In this document: in pieces, positions 7,253 to 16,340 of the stretch
Position numbering within the stretch: position 1 is the stretch's first letter
How the letters are laid out: every line of letters starts with the position of its first letter
Program-made: the position numbers and the translations under genes
DNA from: Peptococcaceae bacterium
GTDB lineage: Bacteria; Bacillota; Peptococcia; DRI-13; PHAD01
DNA length: 56,996 bases
Assembly (NCBI GenBank): GCA_024655825.1
Contig: JANLFJ010000020.1
Coordinates: 1-56,996, forward strand
Direction of reading: 5' to 3'
Notes under the pieces: model-generated
The model's database searches: none
What the model saw: only the letters and a program-made list of their open reading frames with translations
Told to the model about the DNA's origin: nothing

Positions 7253-7927
7253 TTGGAAGCGAATAAGATTTTGGTCATCGATGATGATCCCAAGATCAGG
7301 AGCATGCTTCAGAGGAGCCTGTCTTACTCCGGTTACCGGGTATTTACTGCGGAAGATGGGATAATGGGGTGGGACATTGCGCAAAAGGAAAAGCCGGATT
7401 TGATCATCCTGGATATTATGCTTCCGGAAATGAACGGATATGAGTTCTGCCAGCACTGGAAAAAGTTCATGGATACGCCGGTCCTTATGCTTACGGCCAG
7501 GGACGAGGTAAAAGACCGGGTGAGGGGTCTGGACTGCGGGGCCGATGATTACCTGGTCAAACCGTTTGCCCTGGAAGAACTGCTGGCGCGGGTTCGCGCC
7601 CTGCTGCGCCGTTTTCGTAAAAACAATGGTCTTCAGTTAAAATTTGGCGACCTGGAAGTGAACCCGGAAACTTATCAAGTCCGCCGCGGCGGGAGAGATA
7701 TAGAACTGACCGCTAGGGAATTCGAACTGCTGCTCCTGTTTATGAAACACCCCGGCCAGGTGCTGACACGGGAAAAGTTGATGGATTCCGTCTGGGGTTA
7801 CGGCTACGAAGGTGAATCAAATGTTCTGGAGGTTTATATCGGTTACCTGCGAAGCAAGCTGGAAGAAGCGGGAGAAAAAAGGATCATTCATACCGTGCGC
7901 GGTGTGGGATATGTCTTGAAAGAATAG
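7253..7927 (+). CDS. OmpR/PhoB-family response regulator
   Basis: DNA-binding response regulator: receiver domain (about residues 4-117) with acidic pocket DDD (10-12), phospho-acceptor Asp54 in LDIMLPEM, Thr in LMLTARD and Lys in LVKPF, then a winged-helix output domain (about 128-224). I prefer the TTG start at 7253, nine bases after AAAGGGG; ATG 7244 overlaps that Shine-Dalgarno, and ATG 7211 would overlap the racemase gene. Cognate kinase follows 10 bases downstream, then an HtrA protease, suggesting a CssRS-like envelope-stress unit (inference). Confidence 0.93.
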   Translation: MEANKILVIDDDPKIRSMLQRSLSYSGYRVFTAEDGIMGWDIAQKEKPDLIILDIMLPEMNGYEFCQHWKKFMDTPVLMLTARDEVKDRVRGLDCGADDYLVKPFALEELLARVRALLRRFRKNNGLQLKFGDLEVNPETYQVRRGGRDIELTAREFELLLLFMKHPGQVLTREKLMDSVWGYGYEGESNVLEVYIGYLRSKLEEAGEKRIIHTVRGVGYVLKE

Positions 7928-7937
7928 GGGGAAACTG

Positions 7938-9359
7938 ATGCCTGTACGCTGGCGTTTAACTTTATGGTATACCGGGCTTTTGCTTGTTATTCTCCTGGTT
8001 TTGGGCAGCGCCGTCTATTTGCTCCTGGATTATTCCCTGACTGCCGAAATAGACCGGAACCTGGAAAACAAGGCGGACGAAGTCCTTAAATCGACCAGGG
8101 TTGTAGGCACACTGCCGTTTTTCCTGAGACAGATCGTCCTTCCGGATGTGGAGGTTTTTGCGGCTCCCGACGTCTACCTCCAGGTTATGGCCGGAAACGG
8201 GGAGATTGCCGTTAAATCCCAGAACCTCGGCAATTATACGCTTCCAGCCCCCTACAATATTAAGGAAGAACTGGTCAGGGAGAAAAAGAGCTTTGTCACC
8301 CTGAGCGTGCAAAACGAAAAATTGCGGATGGTGGTCAAACCGCTGCTTCTCGGCGGGGAACTTGTCGGCATCCTGCAGGTGGCCCGCCCTTTGAAGCCGG
8401 TCACGCTGGCCCTGGCCCGGCTGCGGGGGATAATAATCCTGGGAGGATTTGTTTCGCTCTTTATTTCGCTGTTCCTGGGATGGTTTATGTCGGGCAAGGT
8501 CTTGAAGCCTATTGAAGACCTGACCGGAGAGGCCAGGGCGATAGGCGAGGAGAAAGATTTCCGAAGGCGGGTAAAATATGAGGGGCCCAAAGATGAACTG
8601 GGAGAACTGGCGGTAACCTTCAATACCATGCTGGAGAGCCTGGAAGAGGCATACGGGCGTTTGAACGCTTCGCTGCTAGCGCAGCAGCGTTTTGTGGCTG
8701 ACGCCTCCCACGAATTGAGAACACCGCTTACCTCCATCCAAGGCAACGTCGATTTCTTGCGCAAATTGTGCGAGGAAGGCCGGGACATCCAGTTGGAAAA
8801 GGAAGTGCTGTCGGATATTGATTCGGAAACAAGGCGGCTTTCGCGCCTGGTAAAGGAGCTTTTAACCCTGGCCAGGGCCGATGCCGGATTCAACTTGGAA
8901 CTCTCGCCGGTGGATATTGCGCCGCTTTTGGAAGACACTGTAAGACAGGCGCGGTACCTGGTGAAGGGACAGGTATTTGAAACGGACCTGGAGGAGGCAA
9001 GCGGTGCGGTCATTAAAGCAGACGCCGATTATTTCAAGCAGATGCTTCTGATCTTTTTCGATAATGCTTTTAAGTACACGCCAAGCGGGAAAAGAGTATT
9101 GTTTTCGGCAAAAAGAAGGGGAGAAAAACTTGCCCTTGTTTTCGAGGACGAAGGGCAGGGTATACCCCCAAAAGATATACCGCACCTGTTTGAGAGGTTT
9201 TACCGGGCAAAAGAATCGCGGACAGGTGAGGGGACTGGCCTGGGATTGGCTATCGCCAGCTGGATTGCCGGTCAGCATCACGGGGAAATAACCGTGAAAA
9301 GCGAGTACGGCCGGGGGTCGGTTTTTACGATATTGGTCCCTCTTCTCAGGTTATTCTAA
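7938..9359 (+). CDS. Sensor histidine kinase
   Basis: Membrane-bound kinase of 473 residues. Transmembrane helix 1 about residues 9-30, extracytoplasmic sensor about 31-160, helix 2 about 164-186, HAMP about 187-240, HisKA with phospho-His258 in DASHELRTP, then the ATPase domain with N box FFDNAFKYT, G1 EDEGQGIP and G2 GTGLGLAIA. It should phosphorylate the response regulator encoded just upstream. The signal is not known, but the HtrA-type protease gene that follows suggests envelope protein stress. Confidence 0.93.
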   Translation: MPVRWRLTLWYTGLLLVILLVLGSAVYLLLDYSLTAEIDRNLENKADEVLKSTRVVGTLPFFLRQIVLPDVEVFAAPDVYLQVMAGNGEIAVKSQNLGNYTLPAPYNIKEELVREKKSFVTLSVQNEKLRMVVKPLLLGGELVGILQVARPLKPVTLALARLRGIIILGGFVSLFISLFLGWFMSGKVLKPIEDLTGEARAIGEEKDFRRRVKYEGPKDELGELAVTFNTMLESLEEAYGRLNASLLAQQRFVADASHELRTPLTSIQGNVDFLRKLCEEGRDIQLEKEVLSDIDSETRRLSRLVKELLTLARADAGFNLELSPVDIAPLLEDTVRQARYLVKGQVFETDLEEASGAVIKADADYFKQMLLIFFDNAFKYTPSGKRVLFSAKRRGEKLALVFEDEGQGIPPKDIPHLFERFYRAKESRTGEGTGLGLAIASWIAGQHHGEITVKSEYGRGSVFTILVPLLRLF

Positions 9360-9415
9360 GGATATTGTGATATATATTAATCTGTGATAAAAAATAAGGA
9401 CGGAGGTTTTGGAGT

Positions 9416-10591
9416 ATGGAACGCTTGCGTGTTAACAAATTGCTTGTTGTCTACACTCTCCTTATTTTTCTAGGGGGCGTTTTGTTTACGGGGGCAGTCA
9501 TAGCCGTGAAAGGTTATGATGTTCCCTGGGTCGCTGCGCGGCCTGCTTTGGCCGAAACGCAGCAGCCTGAAAGCGCGCCTTCTCAGGACGCCTCAGCATT
9601 CTTCGGGGCTGATGCCATTCAAAAAATTGTGGAAAGAGCTGGCCCGGCTGTCGTTAAAATAGAAACTACCGCCAAAAGCAGCGGGGACGGCGCCAATCCG
9701 TTTTTCAACGACCCGTTTTTCCGGCAGTTTTTTGGCGACAGCTTCCGGATCAACCCGCAGCCCCGTATCCAGCAAGGATTAGGGTCCGGGTTCATCATCT
9801 CGACAGACGGCTATATTCTGACCAACAACCATGTGGTGGAGGGCGCCGACGAGGTGAAGGTCTACCTGACCAGCCGGCCTGAACCCTATGATGCGAAAGT
9901 GGTGGGGTCCGATGCCGAACTTGACCTGGCCGTTTTGAAAATTGAGGCCGGTTCAGAACTGCCCATACTTAAACTGGGCGATTCCAATAAGACAAAAGTG
10001 GGGAACTGGGTAATTGCCATCGGAAACCCGTACGGCCTGGACCACACCGTGACGGTTGGGGTGATCAGCGCCAAGGGGAGACCTATTAACATCGATGGAA
10101 ACGAATACAAAGACCTCATCCAGACAGATGCTTCCATCAACCCCGGTAACAGCGGCGGCCCGCTTTTGAACCTGGACGGAGAAGTAGTGGGAATCAATAC
10201 GGCGATCAACGCCCAGGCTCAGGGCATAGGTTTTGCCATCCCCAGTTCAACGGTAATGCAGGTTCTTGACCAGCTGCTGGAAAAGGGAAAGGTGGTTCGC
10301 CCCTGGCTCGGTATATACATGCAGCCCTTAACGGAAGACCTGGCCAAGTACTTCGGGCTAAACAATACGGAAGGCGCGCTTGTAGGAGCGGTTCAGGAAG
10401 GGTCGCCCGCTGACAAGGCCGGCCTGAAAAGAGGGGACATAATTCTTGAATTCAATAAGACGAAAATAGCATCACCCCAAGACCTGCAGAAGGCGGTAAG
10501 CGAGTCAAAAGTCGGCGACAAGGTCGTTTTGCTGGTTCACCGGAATAAAGCCACCATTTATGTGACAGTGACAATTGGGGAAAGGAAATAA
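9416..10591 (+). CDS. HtrA/DegP-type S1C serine protease with PDZ domain
   Basis: Membrane-anchored extracytoplasmic protease of 391 residues. N-terminal signal anchor about residues 8-30, Pro/Ser-rich linker, trypsin-like domain with His139 (TNNHVV), Asp170 (AELDLAVLK) and Ser246 (GNSGGP), and one PDZ domain (about 290-385) starting at WLGIYMQ. It degrades or refolds damaged exported proteins. ATG follows GGAGG. Downstream of a two-component system that may control it; a terminator hairpin lies at its stop codon. Confidence 0.95.
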   Translation: MERLRVNKLLVVYTLLIFLGGVLFTGAVIAVKGYDVPWVAARPALAETQQPESAPSQDASAFFGADAIQKIVERAGPAVVKIETTAKSSGDGANPFFNDPFFRQFFGDSFRINPQPRIQQGLGSGFIISTDGYILTNNHVVEGADEVKVYLTSRPEPYDAKVVGSDAELDLAVLKIEAGSELPILKLGDSNKTKVGNWVIAIGNPYGLDHTVTVGVISAKGRPINIDGNEYKDLIQTDASINPGNSGGPLLNLDGEVVGINTAINAQAQGIGFAIPSSTVMQVLDQLLEKGKVVRPWLGIYMQPLTEDLAKYFGLNNTEGALVGAVQEGSPADKAGLKRGDIILEFNKTKIASPQDLQKAVSESKVGDKVVLLVHRNKATIYVTVTIGERK

Positions 10592-10618
10592 TAAAGGAGG
10601 GGGAAACTCCTCCTTTAT
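10591..10618. terminator. Terminator after htrA, shared with the converging M23 gene
   Basis: ATAAAGGAGG and CCTCCTTTAT form a ten-bp stem with an eight-base loop; short T-rich tail. It lies between two converging genes. Confidence 0.65.
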
Positions 10619-11562
10619 GTTAATGGGTCTTTGTCCAAAAACAGCCAGGGGTTGACGAAGGTGCTCCCAATGCTGATGTTCCAGTGAAGGTGAGGGCCTG
10701 TTGAAAACCCCGTTGACCCGACTTGCCCGATAACCTGCCCCTTTTTCACTTCTTCCCCCTCTTTGACGAGGATTTTGTCCATATGGCAGTACGTGCTGTA
10801 GAGTTTTAGCCCGTGGTCGATGATGACGGTGTTGCCGGTGACGTTGAGTTTCCGGGCCAGATTGATCGTCCCGCTGTTTGCCGCTTTGACGGGCGTTCCT
10901 CTGCCGGCGGCAATGTCGAGGCCGGAGTGGCGGCCGGATTCGACGTTGTTGATATAGCGGATAAGACCGAATTCCGTGGTAATCTTGCCTTCCACCGGCA
11001 TAATGAAATTGCTGTCCCACAAGGGCTGCTTTGCGCTGGCGGACCTGGCCCTGCCGATGTGGACGGCGTCTTTTTCCCAGAGCCCGGGGTCGCGTTTTGC
11101 CTCCAGGCCGGCGGAAACTTTCAAATACTGCGAGGGAAACTCCTTGGGTTTGACGGTAATACTCTCCTGCTTATCCAGGACTGTTTCTCCAGACCTTATT
11201 ATTTTTACACAAAGATTGTATTCCCCGGGTTTGGTGGTGTAGTGGACCGGCAAAAAAGCCACCAGGCCAAAACGGTAGGGAGCAAAAGAAGGGGTGTATT
11301 TACCCAGGCCGGTTCTGGCGGTTATTTCGTCTGTCTCTTTCCCGTTTTCCAGGTAAAGAACCAGGTAGTCCCCAGGGTAAACGGAATAGCTGGAGACAAG
11401 CAACATCGGCGGTGCTGCCGCGGCTTTTTCCTGTACTTCCTCTTGCCCGGCGGGAGGCTGTGGTTCTATTTTTCTGTTTTTTCCCGCGCACCCGGAAAAA
11501 AACGGGAAAAGAAGCAGCACGGCGAGGGCAATGAGCAAAAGCCTTGGTTTTTTTATGGTCAT
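10615..11562 (-). CDS. M23-family peptidase lipoprotein
   Basis: Exported 315-residue lipoprotein with a signal peptide ending in the lipobox FFSGC (Cys25). A Pro/Glu-rich linker and a beta-rich middle domain (about 50-165) precede a C-terminal LytM/M23 metallopeptidase domain (about 195-305). Zinc-binding pattern: GRHSGLDIA supplies His and Asp, and GPHLHW supplies the HxH. It should cut peptide crossbridges in cell-wall peptidoglycan; in spore formers such proteins often act in sporulation or wall turnover. Shine-Dalgarno AGGGGAG precedes ATG 11562. It is 40 bases downstream of the thymidylate kinase-like gene and probably co-transcribed. Confidence 0.9.
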   Translation of the reverse strand: MTIKKPRLLLIALAVLLLFPFFSGCAGKNRKIEPQPPAGQEEVQEKAAAAPPMLLVSSYSVYPGDYLVLYLENGKETDEITARTGLGKYTPSFAPYRFGLVAFLPVHYTTKPGEYNLCVKIIRSGETVLDKQESITVKPKEFPSQYLKVSAGLEAKRDPGLWEKDAVHIGRARSASAKQPLWDSNFIMPVEGKITTEFGLIRYINNVESGRHSGLDIAAGRGTPVKAANSGTINLARKLNVTGNTVIIDHGLKLYSTYCHMDKILVKEGEEVKKGQVIGQVGSTGFSTGPHLHWNISIGSTFVNPWLFLDKDPLT

Positions 11563-11602
11563 GGTTTAATGCTCCCCTTGCTGAGGATAAAAAAGGGCGC
11601 TA

Positions 11603-12250
11603 TCAGGAGAATAAAGCGGAGATGGCTTTTTTGATGTCTTCGAAAACCTGCTCTTGATTACGAGAACCGTTAATTACCACTATGTTTTCACCTTCCGATT
11701 GGAGAAGCCTGGCTGTCGCCGCATAGTTTGCGCCGATTTTGGTCAGGTAATCTGTTCTTTCGTACAATTCCTCGTGGATGCGGGATTTATACCTCCGCTG
11801 GGCGGCCTCCTCCACGGGGACTTCGAGAAGAATGGTCAGGTCTGGTTTTAGACAATGGGAATTAATCTGCCGGAGCCATTCCAGTTCCACTTGCAGAGAC
11901 TGGTAGGCGAAGGAGGACAGGTAGTACCTGTCGGATACAACGTTGAACCCTTTTTTCAGGAGGGATATTATACCCTCCTTCTGCTCGTTTTCGCCGCCGC
12001 AGCAAAGGTGATCCATCCTGTCGGCGGCAAAGAGCAGGGCCATCACTCTTTCATCCAGGGGTTTCAAGCGTTTGGCCAGCGCCAGGCGAATCAAACTGCC
12101 CACCGGCCCGTCGGTCGGTTCTTTGGTGAAATAGGTGCGCCCGAAAGAGACCTCGTTTTTTCCCATCCATTCCCGCAGGCAGCCGGCCTGGGTAGAGATT
12201 CCCGAACCATCCACGCCTTCCAGGACAATAAATTTTCCTTTTGCAGTCAT
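11603..12250 (-). CDS. Thymidylate kinase-like protein with altered P-loop
   Basis: dTMP kinase family (dTMP + ATP to dTDP + ADP), 215 residues. Family features: EGVDGSG..ST P-loop near the N-terminus, TKEPTDGPVG, DRYYLSSFAYQ (the DRx motif binding dTMP) and a C-terminal lid region with RIHEELYERT. The lysine expected after GSG in the Walker A motif is Ile (codon ATC). That lysine normally contacts the ATP phosphates, so the protein may be a weakened or non-canonical nucleotide kinase. Start ATG 12250 behind GGAGGAAG. A second, canonical tmk may exist elsewhere in the genome. Confidence 0.82.
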   Translation of the reverse strand: MTAKGKFIVLEGVDGSGISTQAGCLREWMGKNEVSFGRTYFTKEPTDGPVGSLIRLALAKRLKPLDERVMALLFAADRMDHLCCGGENEQKEGIISLLKKGFNVVSDRYYLSSFAYQSLQVELEWLRQINSHCLKPDLTILLEVPVEEAAQRRYKSRIHEELYERTDYLTKIGANYAATARLLQSEGENIVVINGSRNQEQVFEDIKKAISALFS

Positions 12251-12422
12251 GTTTACACTTCCTCCGGGTTATCTGAAAAAAGAATTCTTTATTCACCGTC
12301 CAAAATCCTCTTTTGCTTCACATGTTCCGGTGCAGTGTTTATGAAACGCACACATATTATTGCCGGCCGGCGCCCATACTAATTGTAAAATAATGAAGGA
12401 AGGGAGGAATCAACCAGTAAAA

Positions 12423-12908
12423 ATGAACAGGAAAAATGTGGCTTTCATAATTCTAGCTTTGGTGATGGCGGCTTTCATCATTTTTTCATCGGCTGCCTGC
12501 AGCAAACTCAGGAGACCGGGACCGGTGACGCCGGCACCCTCGCCTGCTCAGCCGGCTCCTGCCCGTGACAGCGAGGAAATGGCAAAGGCCAGGACAATCG
12601 CGGATAAAATCAGCGCGATGAAAGAAATCAATACGGCCACGGTGGTTCTTGCCGACAATAAGGCCTGGGTGGGAGTGGACCTAAAAGCAGGTGTTGCCAA
12701 TAAGCTCACCAACGCGGTAAAGAATGAAATAACGCGCCTGGTAAAAGCCGAGGATAAGTCGGTGGATACGGTTTATGTAACTGCCGACGCCGATATGGTG
12801 ACACGCCTGAAGGAAATTGCGCGCGATATAGCCGCGGGCAAGCCGGTTTCAGGTTTTCTGGACGAGTTGAACGAGATCGGCCGGAGGATCACGCCGTCCA
12901 CTAAATGA
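12423..12908 (+). CDS. YhcN/YlaJ-family sporulation lipoprotein
   Basis: A 161-residue exported lipoprotein: hydrophobic signal segment (about 6-24) ending at SSAACS, with Cys as the lipid-modified residue, then a Pro-rich linker, then the YhcN/YlaJ domain with the typical TATVVLADNKAWVGVDL start and the VDTVYVTADADMVTRL repeat-like end. Members are found in forespore membranes and germination-related complexes. I start at ATG 12423; the GGGAGG Shine-Dalgarno is 15 bases away, so ATG 12393 is an alternative. It supports a spore-forming host. Confidence 0.82.
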   Translation: MNRKNVAFIILALVMAAFIIFSSAACSKLRRPGPVTPAPSPAQPAPARDSEEMAKARTIADKISAMKEINTATVVLADNKAWVGVDLKAGVANKLTNAVKNEITRLVKAEDKSVDTVYVTADADMVTRLKEIARDIAAGKPVSGFLDELNEIGRRITPSTK

Positions 12909-12964
12909 CCGGCTGGTGAAGATGGGCTAAACGGCAAAAAAGCATCTGGAAAAAGATTTGATTG

Positions 12965-13003
12965 GGGGAACGGGATTAACAACCTGTTCCCTTTGATTTT
13001 TCC
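12965..13003 (+). terminator. Terminator after the sporulation lipoprotein
   Basis: GGGAACGGG pairs with CCTGTTCCC (one G-U) around an eight-base loop, followed by TTTGATTTTTCC. Confidence 0.75.
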
Positions 13004-13036
13004 CCGCAGCAAGAAACACTAACCCCGGTTCAATGG

Positions 13037-13053
13037 TTGGCATAATACTTGCA
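13037..13053 (+). promoter_or_regulatory. Sigma-54 (-24/-12) promoter before the phosphotransacylase gene
   Basis: TTGGCA-N6-TTGCA, with GG and GC separated by exactly ten bases, the sigma-54 hallmark. It drives the phosphotransacylase, acyl kinase and cyclase genes. An almost identical element stands before the second cyclase operon, and a sigma-54 activator gene lies between the two. Confidence 0.88.
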
Positions 13054-13179
13054 ATAAAATTATGATAACAGGGTTGATTAACTCATGAGGAGGTGACGGT
13101 GATCCAGGAAGCGGGCTGCACACGTAAGGCTTTGGTCCGAGAAGCTAACAATTGTTTAGTGAGGGAGGAATTGTTGTTG

Positions 13180-14076
13180 ATGCGTGATTTTGATGAAATG
13201 CAGGAACTCGCCCGGCAGGTGGGGCCGAAAAAGGTTGCGGTGGTTCTGGCCCATGACGACGTTATCCTTAAAGCGGTGGATCATTGTAAAAAGAGAGGGA
13301 TCGTTAAACCTGTGCTGATCGGCGATGCGCAAAAATTGAAAGAAATAGCCAGGGCGCTTGAATACTGCCTGGATGAAGATGAAGTTATCGACGAGGCGGA
13401 CAGCGGCAAGGCCGCCGTGGCAGCAGTTGATTTAATAAACAAGGGCGGAGCGGATCTGATCATGAAAGGCAAGATACAGACTGCGGACCTGATCAAAGCC
13501 GTCCTGGACCGCAAAACAGGGATTAGGGCGGGCAGGCTGCTTAGCCAGGTGAATGTTCATTATTCTCCCGTTTTTAACCGGTTCATGTTCGTTTCCGATG
13601 CGGCGATCAACATCGCTCCCGCTCTTGAACAGAAAGTGGATATTTGCCGCAATGCCATTACTGTGGCTCATGCCCTGGGAATTGCCGAGCCGAAAGTCGC
13701 TGCCCTGACGGCGCATGAATCGGTCAGCGAGGCGATGCCGGCAACTGTCGACGCACACGAAATAAAAATGTTGAATCAACGCCAGGTGATAACAGAGGCG
13801 GTTATTGATGGACCAATCGCCTTGGATGTGGCCCTGGACGCCGCGGCAGCGGCCAAGAAAGGCATTTCTTCACCAATAGCGGGGCAGGTCGATATTCTTA
13901 TTGCTCCTAATATCGAAGCGGCCAATATTTTGACCAAAGCAATCATTTATTTCGGCCAAGCCAGGAACGCAGGCGTTGTTATGGGCGCCAAGGTGCCGAT
14001 CATTCTTCTTTCGCGTTCCGATAACGCCGATACGAAGATAAATTCCATGGCCCTAGGGGTAGTCTTGTCTGCTTGA
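13180..14076 (+). CDS. ptb: Phosphate acyltransferase, phosphotransbutyrylase type
   Basis: Converts an acyl-CoA plus phosphate into an acyl phosphate plus CoA, which a kinase then uses to make ATP. The product matches Ptb/Pta-family proteins through its whole length, including LINKGGADLIMKGKIQT, a VFNRFMFVSDAAINI segment and the C-terminal IAPNIEAANILTKA and GAKVPIILLSRSD. I choose ATG 13180 (298 residues), ten bases after GAGGGAGGA, because family proteins begin there; in-frame GTG codons at 13093 and 13099 behind AGGAGG would add 27-29 residues. Followed by an acetate-kinase-family gene. The chain length of its acyl substrate cannot be read off. Confidence 0.88.
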   Translation: MRDFDEMQELARQVGPKKVAVVLAHDDVILKAVDHCKKRGIVKPVLIGDAQKLKEIARALEYCLDEDEVIDEADSGKAAVAAVDLINKGGADLIMKGKIQTADLIKAVLDRKTGIRAGRLLSQVNVHYSPVFNRFMFVSDAAINIAPALEQKVDICRNAITVAHALGIAEPKVAALTAHESVSEAMPATVDAHEIKMLNQRQVITEAVIDGPIALDVALDAAAAAKKGISSPIAGQVDILIAPNIEAANILTKAIIYFGQARNAGVVMGAKVPIILLSRSDNADTKINSMALGVVLSA

Positions 14077-14118
14077 CTGGATGGCAAAACGACGCTAATA
14101 ACAGGGAGGTATGATTTT

Positions 14119-15342
14119 ATGAAGATTTTGGTAGCGAACGTAGGGAGCACTTCTTATAAATTTCAGTTATACTATCCGGAAACGGGCGAGTTTATTGCCG
14201 ACGGGAAAATAGACCGCATCGGTGGCGAAAATGCCGCTCTCCAGTATGTTAAAGATGACGGGTCGGGGGGAAAAACAATTTCAATGGCCCGCAGCATTAA
14301 AGACTTCGCCCAGGCTGTCAAATTATCGCTGGAACTGCTGACGGACCCCAAGGTTGGAGTCGTACAGAGCATAGAGGAGATCAGCGGGGTGGGCTTTAAA
14401 ACCGTCCACGGGGGAAAACTTAGCGGGGCAGTCTTAATTGACGATAGCGTGATCAAAGCGATGGAGGACATTAACATCGTCGTCCCGGCCCATAACAGGC
14501 CGTATATCGATACCATCAATTTTTTCAGGGAAATCCTTCCGGCCACACCCCTGGTGGCTGTCTTTGAGACCTGGTTTCACCAGAATATCCCGGATTATGC
14601 CAGGACTTACGGCATACCAAGGGAATGGACCGAAGGCCTGGGGGTGAGGAAGTATGGTTTCCACGGGGCCTCTCACCGGTTCATCGCTGAACGGGTCGCC
14701 GAAAGATGGTGGTCCAGGGAGAAACCTTTAAGATTGATTTCCTGCCACCTGGGAGGGAGTTCCTCCTTGTGCGCCATAAAAGATGGGGTGTCTATCGATG
14801 CCAGTCAGGGTTTTTCAGCTCAATGCGGCCTGCCCATGTCAAACCGGGTCGGTGACCTGGACCCCTTCGCAATTTTTTATTTGCTGGACAAGAAGGGAAT
14901 GAAACCACAAGAACTGGCGGATATACTGGTGAAAAACGGCGGGCTGAAAGGCATCTCCGGCTTGAGCGGCGACATAAGGGATTTGGAAGAAGCGCAAGAA
15001 AAAGGTGATTACGGGGCGAGCCTTGCTTTGAGAGTGTACAAGTACCAGCTTAAACTGTATATTGGAGCGTATGCCGCAGCTCTAAATGGGCTTGACGTGC
15101 TTGCCTTTACGGGGGGGATCGGAGAAAACGGCTGGCGGATAAGAGAAGATGTCTTAAATGGGCTTGGTTACCTGGGGATAAAATTCGACCCGGAAAAAAA
15201 TAAGAAGACAAGGCAGGAAGGGGTTATTTCCACCGGCGATTCGGCGGTCCTGGTTTTGGTGATTCCGGCTAATGAGGGCAAAATCGTGGGAAGGGAAACG
15301 GCCAGGGTCATCCGCGAACTGAAGGCCGGGAAACTATCCTAG
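14119..15342 (+). CDS. Acetate/propionate-family kinase with altered active site
   Basis: ASKHA-fold acyl kinase making ATP from an acyl phosphate. The 407 residues align with acetate kinase: Asn7 (VANVGSTSYK), His125 (VPAHN), His182 (YGFHGASH), Arg243 (NRVGDLDP), the FTGGIGENGW loop and the C-terminal ANE Glu. Two catalytic positions differ: the Arg of the RVVHGG motif is Lys94, and the Asp of the FDTAFHQ motif is Glu150. Both changes are conservative in charge, so an active kinase for a different acyl group is likely. It pairs with a Ptb-type enzyme rather than Pta. SD GGGAGG precedes ATG 14119. Confidence 0.87.
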   Translation: MKILVANVGSTSYKFQLYYPETGEFIADGKIDRIGGENAALQYVKDDGSGGKTISMARSIKDFAQAVKLSLELLTDPKVGVVQSIEEISGVGFKTVHGGKLSGAVLIDDSVIKAMEDINIVVPAHNRPYIDTINFFREILPATPLVAVFETWFHQNIPDYARTYGIPREWTEGLGVRKYGFHGASHRFIAERVAERWWSREKPLRLISCHLGGSSSLCAIKDGVSIDASQGFSAQCGLPMSNRVGDLDPFAIFYLLDKKGMKPQELADILVKNGGLKGISGLSGDIRDLEEAQEKGDYGASLALRVYKYQLKLYIGAYAAALNGLDVLAFTGGIGENGWRIREDVLNGLGYLGIKFDPEKNKKTRQEGVISTGDSAVLVLVIPANEGKIVGRETARVIRELKAGKLS

Positions 15343-15365
15343 AAAAATATCGAAGGGGGATTATC

Positions 15366-16340
15366 ATGACTAAAATTGACAAAGCAAAAATGGAGCACTA
15401 CGCTCAAAAGGTGAAGAACTGGAACAAGTGGGGGCCAGAGGATGAACTGGGCACCCTGAATTACGTTGCTCCAGAAGATATTGTTTCGGCAGCCTCGCTG
15501 GTTAAAAAGGGGAAAGTGTTTTCCCTGGCCATTCCCTTGGATGCCAACGGGCCGCAGTGGGGTGAAAGAGGAAGGAATAATCCCGTAAGAAGCATGATCT
15601 TCACGGGAACCGACGCTATTCTGGGCGTACAGGACTACTTGAAACTCCGCTATGCCGACGATATGGTGACCATGCCGCTGCAGTGCGCCACCCATTGGGA
15701 CGCCCTGGGCCACATCTTTTATGAATACACTGATGAGAACAACAACCGTCAGGTTGTGATGTGGAACGGTTATTCAGCCAGGCATGTAAACAGTTCTGGC
15801 TGTGAGAAGTGCGGTATAGAAAAAACTAAAGAAAAGATGGTGGGCCGGGGAGTTCTTCTTGATATGGTCCGTTATCTGAAGTGCGACTCGATGGAACCAG
15901 GGCAGGGAATCACCAACGAAGACCTGGATAAATGCGCTCAGGCCTTTAACGTGGAGATTAAACGCGGAGACTTTGTCCTGGTCAGGACCGGCCAGCTGGG
16001 GAAGCATCTCAAATCGGGCGTGTGGGGAAAATTTGCCGGTGGAGACGCACCCGGCCTGGAATTTGAGACTCTCACCTGGCTTCATGAAAAGGAAGTGGCG
16101 GCGATTGCAACCGATACATGGGGTGTGGAGGTGCGCCCGAACCGGAGCGATGATTACCTCCAGCCCTGGCATTGGCTTGCCATCCCGATGCTGGGTATTA
16201 CGATGGGCGAAATGTTTTACCTGGACGATCTGGCCGCTGACTGCGCTGCGGACGGCAGATACGAATTCCTGCTGGTGGCACCGCCGCTACCGTTTACTAA
16301 CGGCGCAGGCTCGCCGGTGAACCCGCTGGCTATAAAATGA
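15366..16340 (+). CDS. Cyclase-family metal hydrolase, long type
   Basis: A 324-residue member of the cyclase/kynurenine formamidase family (PF04199), which hydrolyses amides or cyclic amides/lactones with Mn or Zn. The metal motif is QCATHWDALGH (about residues 106-116): the Thr-His-x-Asp-x3-His core is intact, while the first His of the usual HxGTHxDxxxH is Gln, as I recall for the longer family members. Third gene of the first sigma-54 operon, 24 bases after the kinase. The substrate is unknown. Start ATG behind GAAGGGGG. Confidence 0.82.
   Translation: MTKIDKAKMEHYAQKVKNWNKWGPEDELGTLNYVAPEDIVSAASLVKKGKVFSLAIPLDANGPQWGERGRNNPVRSMIFTGTDAILGVQDYLKLRYADDMVTMPLQCATHWDALGHIFYEYTDENNNRQVVMWNGYSARHVNSSGCEKCGIEKTKEKMVGRGVLLDMVRYLKCDSMEPGQGITNEDLDKCAQAFNVEIKRGDFVLVRTGQLGKHLKSGVWGKFAGGDAPGLEFETLTWLHEKEVAAIATDTWGVEVRPNRSDDYLQPWHWLAIPMLGITMGEMFYLDDLAADCAADGRYEFLLVAPPLPFTNGAGSPVNPLAIK

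Noticed and set aside
10813-11634. 273-codon plus-strand open frame
   Set aside because: Shadow of the M23 lipoprotein gene, which has a lipobox and complete metal motifs on the minus strand.
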